Assembly: GCA_958427155.1 (NCBI GenBank)
Contig: CAUABB010000043.1
Coordinates: forward strand, 1 to 9,635
Direction of reading: 5' to 3'
DNA: 9,635 bases
Source of the DNA: an uncultured Oscillospiraceae bacterium
Lineage (GTDB): Bacteria > Bacillota > Clostridia > Oscillospirales > Ruminococcaceae
Shown here: positions 7,341 through 9,635 of the stretch, in pieces
Numbering within the stretch: position 1 is the first letter of the stretch
Layout: each line of letters starts with the position of its first letter
The notes under the pieces: generated by a model
What the model was told of the DNA's origin: nothing
Database searches by the model: none
Seen by the model: only the letters and a program-made list of their open reading frames with translations
Made by a program: the position numbers and the translations under genes

Positions 7341-8096
7341 GTGAAAAAGATTATTTTGTGTGGATGTAACGGAAAAATGGGGCGGGTAATTCGCAGCTGT
7401 ATAAGTAACAGAGAAGATTGTACCATTGTTGCTGGCGTAGATATCACAGAGGATAATACCGCCGATTTTCCGATTTTTCATGAAATTGATGCATGCAAAA
7501 TGGAAGCCGATGTGATTATAGACTTTTCTCACCCATCCCTTCTCCAGGATATTTTGGGTTTCTCTATAAGCCGCCGAATTCCCATTGTACTCGCTACAAC
7601 AGGATATTCTGCTGAGCAAATTGAAGAAATTCACAAAGCTGCTAAAAAAACTGCAATATTCTTTACTTTTAATATGTCTTTGGGCGTGAATCTTTTAGTA
7701 GAGCTTGCCAAAAAGGCTACCCTAGTCCTTGGAGGACAATTTGATATAGAAATTATTGAAAAACATCATAATCAAAAAATTGACGCTCCAAGTGGTACTG
7801 CAATTATGCTGGCCAACGCAATCAACGAAGCGGGAGGCAATCAGTACCAGTATGTTTATGATAGACATTCTGTCGTAAAAAAACGTGATGCCAAGGAAAT
7901 CGGAATTCATGCGGTTCGCGGAGGAACAATTGTTGGTGAACATGAAGTAATTTTTGCAGGACGTGACGAGATCCTTTCATTAAAGCATACCGCGATGTCA
8001 AAAGAAATTTTTGCTGTGGGGGCAATTAACGCGGCTATTTATATGTCTGGAAAGGAAACAGGCATGTATGCCATGCAAGATATGCTTTCCGACTGA
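7341..8096 (+). CDS. dapB: 4-hydroxy-tetrahydrodipicolinate reductase
   Basis: Reduces the DapA product to tetrahydrodipicolinate with NAD(P)H. The 251-residue protein has the N-terminal Rossmann loop LCGCNGKMGRVI (6-17), DVIIDFSHPS (57-66), the nucleotide/substrate segment LATTGYS (84-90), FNMSLGVN (110-117), and the family signature EKHHNQKIDAPSGTA (140-154) with catalytic His142 and Lys146. RGGTIVGEHEVIF (193-205) is also conserved. Translation starts at GTG (7341), eight bases after a strong AGAGG box; no in-frame ATG nearby would keep the nucleotide-binding strand. The next enzyme of the pathway is not in the window, so the variant used (succinylase, acetylase, aminotransferase or dehydrogenase) cannot be told. 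Confidence 0.97.
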   Translation: MKKIILCGCNGKMGRVIRSCISNREDCTIVAGVDITEDNTADFPIFHEIDACKMEADVIIDFSHPSLLQDILGFSISRRIPIVLATTGYSAEQIEEIHKAAKKTAIFFTFNMSLGVNLLVELAKKATLVLGGQFDIEIIEKHHNQKIDAPSGTAIMLANAINEAGGNQYQYVYDRHSVVKKRDAKEIGIHAVRGGTIVGEHEVIFAGRDEILSLKHTAMSKEIFAVGAINAAIYMSGKETGMYAMQDMLSD

Positions 8097-8133
8097 TCTA
8101 ATTGGTATTTTGATTTGAAAAGGGGAATGGGCA

Positions 8134-8601
8134 ATGAATCAATGGATTACCAAAATAACGCCTACTGAAGGTGTCACACTGATAACTCTGGAAGCGGTTC
8201 CTTCCAATATTGGCTTTTTATCCGATGTGTTTGGAGCAGTTTCTAATGAGGAAATCAATGTTGATATGATTTCGCAGACAGCTCCAACAGGAAATACTGT
8301 AACAGTTTCTTTTACTGTTTCAGATGATGATATGACCAAGGTTCTTTCCCTGATCAAAAAGGTGTCTGCCAAATACCCCAATATTCGTTCTCTTGTCAGC
8401 AGTTCTAATGTTAAACTTTCTTTATTTGGTGAGGCTCTTCCAGAGCATTTTGGTGTTGCAGCTCACGCCTTTAAGGCACTCAGCAAAAATGGAGTTGATA
8501 TTTTACTGATCACAACTTCTGACGTAGATATTTCTATCCTGATTCCACAGGCTTCCTATGATTTTGCACTTGTAGCTCTGAAGGAAGCTTTCGGCATCTG
8601 A
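8134..8601 (+). CDS. Stand-alone aspartokinase-type tandem ACT regulatory protein
   Basis: A 155-residue protein that matches only the C-terminal regulatory part of aspartokinase, with no kinase domain. ACT repeat 1 covers about residues 12-85, with the aspartokinase-like stretch FLSDVFGAVSNEEINVDMISQ (28-48) and TVTVSFTVSDDD (55-66). ACT repeat 2 covers about 93-155, with VKLSLFGEAL (93-102), FGVAAHAFKALSKNGVDI (106-123) and ITTSDVDISILI (126-137), then the closing ALKEAFGI. In aspartokinases these repeats bind lysine and/or threonine. The size is close to that of the separately translated beta subunit of B. subtilis LysC. The start has an AAAAGGGGA ribosome-binding site and its own ATG, and upstream sequence is the end of dapB, so this is not a truncated kinase gene. 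It closes the lysine operon and could be a regulatory subunit for an aspartokinase encoded elsewhere. The partner is inferred. Confidence 0.85.
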   Translation: MNQWITKITPTEGVTLITLEAVPSNIGFLSDVFGAVSNEEINVDMISQTAPTGNTVTVSFTVSDDDMTKVLSLIKKVSAKYPNIRSLVSSSNVKLSLFGEALPEHFGVAAHAFKALSKNGVDILLITTSDVDISILIPQASYDFALVALKEAFGI

Positions 8602-8607
8602 AAATAG

Positions 8608-8635
8608 TTGTGTCTTTTAAAAAATGTGGTATAAT
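8608..8635 (+). promoter_or_regulatory. Extended -10 promoter for asp23-nusB
   Basis: TATAAT (8630-8635) is a perfect -10 box preceded by TGG, giving an extended -10 element. A partial -35 box TTGTGT (8608-8613) lies 16 bases upstream. The expected start is near 8642, about 70 bases before the Asp23 gene. The -10 box lies inside the 5' arm of the terminator hairpin, so RNA made here would begin at about the hairpin loop and lack most of that arm. Confidence 0.7.
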
Positions 8636-8674
8636 AGTAATAAATTTTAGTTTATTGCTATTATACCGTTTTTT
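8628..8674 (+). terminator. Intrinsic terminator of the lysine operon
   Basis: A 17-pair inverted repeat has arms at 8628-8644 and 8651-8667, with a single G-U pair and otherwise perfect pairing, and a six-base loop (TTTTAG). It is followed by G and six T residues (8669-8674). The stem is long but A+T-rich. It begins 27 bases after the stop codon of the ACT gene and should end transcription of asd-dapA-dapB-ACT. Its 5' arm also holds the -10 box of the next transcription unit. Confidence 0.8.
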
Positions 8675-8712
8675 GTGTGAATCGCTTTCACATAAGAAAG
8701 GAGAAGCTGTTT

Positions 8713-9069
8713 ATGGAAAAAGGAAGAACAGTGCAAGCCGGCAGTTTAAAAATATCTGAAGATGTTATTTTAACCATTACCCGTCAGGCCGTTATGGATG
8801 TCCCGGGAGTTCACAGCCTTGCACAGGGGCGCTTTCGTTTAAAAGATTTTCTAGTGCATTCTGAAACGGATAACTCTATTAAAATCGTTTTGAATGTAGA
8901 TGTCGCTCAGATCCACGTATCTGTAAATCTGGTTTACGGATATAAAATAAAGGAAGTTGCTCAACAAATTCAAGAAAATGTAAAAGCTACAGTGCAAAAT
9001 ATGACTGGAATTACCGTTTCCAAAGTAAACGTTTTCATAGCCGGTGTGGCCAAACAAGAAACAGTTTAA
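8713..9069 (+). CDS. Asp23/Gls24 family envelope stress response protein
   Basis: A 118-residue soluble protein of the Asp23/Gls24 family (DUF322, YqhY-like), cytoplasmic and found in many Gram-positives, where members are linked to envelope stress or to fatty-acid synthesis control. Typical features are GSLKISEDVILTITRQAV (10-27) with the following VPGV (30-33), the alternating hydrophobic strand IKIVLNVDVA (56-65), and the helix KIKEVAQQIQENVKATVQNMTG (78-99) followed by VSKVNVFIAGV (102-112). The frame is open from a GTG at 8677, but the ATG at 8713 has AAAGGAG (8697-8703) nine bases upstream and gives the normal family N-terminus, so it is preferred. nusB follows after 11 bases; this asp23-nusB pairing is common in Firmicutes. 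Confidence 0.9.
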   Translation: MEKGRTVQAGSLKISEDVILTITRQAVMDVPGVHSLAQGRFRLKDFLVHSETDNSIKIVLNVDVAQIHVSVNLVYGYKIKEVAQQIQENVKATVQNMTGITVSKVNVFIAGVAKQETV

Positions 9070-9080
9070 GGAGCTTTAAT

Positions 9081-9479
9081 ATGACAAGACGCCAGATGCG
9101 CGAAAATTGCTTTATCTTATTATTTGAACACGCTTTTTCGGAGTATACACCAGATGAAATTTTCGCTTTGGCTGCCGAGTGCGATGAAGTAAAACTGAAT
9201 CATACGGTTAAATCTTATTATTTGGATATTATAGAACACTTATCTGAGATCGACAGGATTATTGAACGTAATTTAAAAAACTGGAACTTATCTAGGGTTT
9301 CAAAAGTAGCCTTATCGTTGATGAGATTGGCCGTTTATGAGTTATGTGTTCTTGGGGAGATCGATCCTGCTATTGTCATTAATGAAGCGGTGGAAATCGC
9401 AAAAACTTATTCTACACAGGAAGATGCCGGATATATTAATGGTGTTCTTGGAGCTGTTGTCCGGGAAATGGAAAATTAG
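9081..9479 (+). CDS. nusB: Transcription antitermination factor NusB
   Basis: All-helical RNA-binding protein that, with NusE (ribosomal protein S10), binds boxA RNA in rRNA leaders and promotes processive transcription. The 132 residues are the usual length. Family features are RRQMRENCFILLFEHAF (3-19), a mid-protein helix with NWNLSRVSKVALSLMRLAVYEL (67-88), and the signature PAIVINEAVEIAKTYS (98-113) followed by YINGVLGAV (119-127). An AAGGAGC ribosome-binding site spans the short gap after the Asp23 gene, so translation is probably coupled or at least cotranscribed. Confidence 0.95.
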   Translation: MTRRQMRENCFILLFEHAFSEYTPDEIFALAAECDEVKLNHTVKSYYLDIIEHLSEIDRIIERNLKNWNLSRVSKVALSLMRLAVYELCVLGEIDPAIVINEAVEIAKTYSTQEDAGYINGVLGAVVREMEN

Positions 9480-9482
9480 ACG

Positions 9483-9635
9483 ATGGGGATTTATTTAGGA
9501 CTTGACACCAGTAATTATTCTACTTCTATAGCAGTATACGACAGTGAAAAACAAAACTTTCAAATGTACCGACGCCTCTTGCCCGTTCCAGAAAACCAAG
9601 TTGGTTTACGTCAGTCAGACGCTGTCTTTTATCAT
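9483..9635 (+). CDS. TsaD-like (peptidase M22 family) protein, N-terminal part
   Basis: The first 51 codons of a gene that continues past the window edge; no stop is reached. The start IYLGLDTSNYSTSIAVYD (3-20) is the phosphate-binding beginning of an ASKHA ATPase of the Kae1/TsaD (formerly O-sialoglycoprotease, M22) family. It differs from true TsaD, which usually reads GIETSCDETS at this place. RLLPVPENQVGLRQSDAVFYH (31-51) also fits a clostridial TsaD paralogue annotated as 'peptidase M22', whose function is not established. The ATG is only three bases after the nusB stop, with a weak GGAAAA about ten bases upstream, so translational coupling to nusB is likely. True tsaD remains possible but less likely. 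Confidence 0.75.
   Translation, partial: MGIYLGLDTSNYSTSIAVYDSEKQNFQMYRRLLPVPENQVGLRQSDAVFYH

Noticed and set aside
8134..8601. ACT gene as a broken aspartokinase pseudogene
   Set aside because: It has its own good ribosome-binding site and start, both ACT repeats are complete, and no kinase-domain remnant lies between it and dapB.

Overview
The window is an A+T-rich stretch of bacterial chromosome. It most likely comes from a Gram-positive member of the Clostridia, perhaps Oscillospiraceae/Ruminococcaceae-like. The reasons are strong AGGAG/AAAGGGG ribosome-binding sites, an L-box (lysine) riboswitch with an intrinsic terminator, an Asp23/Gls24-nusB pair, and a TsaD-like 'M22' paralogue with the DTSNY(S/T)TS signature. 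The placement rests on sequence style and gene content, not on a search. No mobile element, CRISPR array, tRNA or rRNA is visible.

Left block, minus strand (65-2845): queA, tgt and mntP, read in that order and closely spaced. queA and tgt are tRNA queuosine enzymes. mntP is a six-helix MntP-type manganese exporter. A 384-bp divergent intergenic region (2846-3229) separates this block from the next. It holds a near-consensus forward promoter, a complete lysine riboswitch aptamer and a Rho-independent terminator.

Central block, plus strand (3230-8601): a lysine/diaminopimelate operon. The order is asd (archaeal/fungal-type aspartate-semialdehyde dehydrogenase), a 678-residue GH67/alpha-glucuronidase-like protein, dapA, dapB and a stand-alone pair of ACT domains matching the regulatory tail of aspartokinase. 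Asd, DapA and DapB carry out consecutive steps from aspartyl phosphate to tetrahydrodipicolinate. The riboswitch should shut the operon off when lysine is plentiful. The ACT protein may sense an aspartate-family amino acid at the protein level. The sugar-hydrolase-like gene has no obvious place in this pathway.

Right block, plus strand (8602-9635): a long A+T-rich terminator hairpin whose 5' arm contains the -10 box of a new promoter. It is followed by an Asp23 family gene, nusB, and the first 51 codons of a TsaD-like ATPase paralogue that runs off the window.

Most of the window is ordinary biosynthetic housekeeping. The points worth a second look are the glycosidase-like gene inside the lysine operon, the detached aspartokinase regulatory domain, a possible unconventional antiterminator using riboswitch loop L2, and the promoter nested in the operon terminator.
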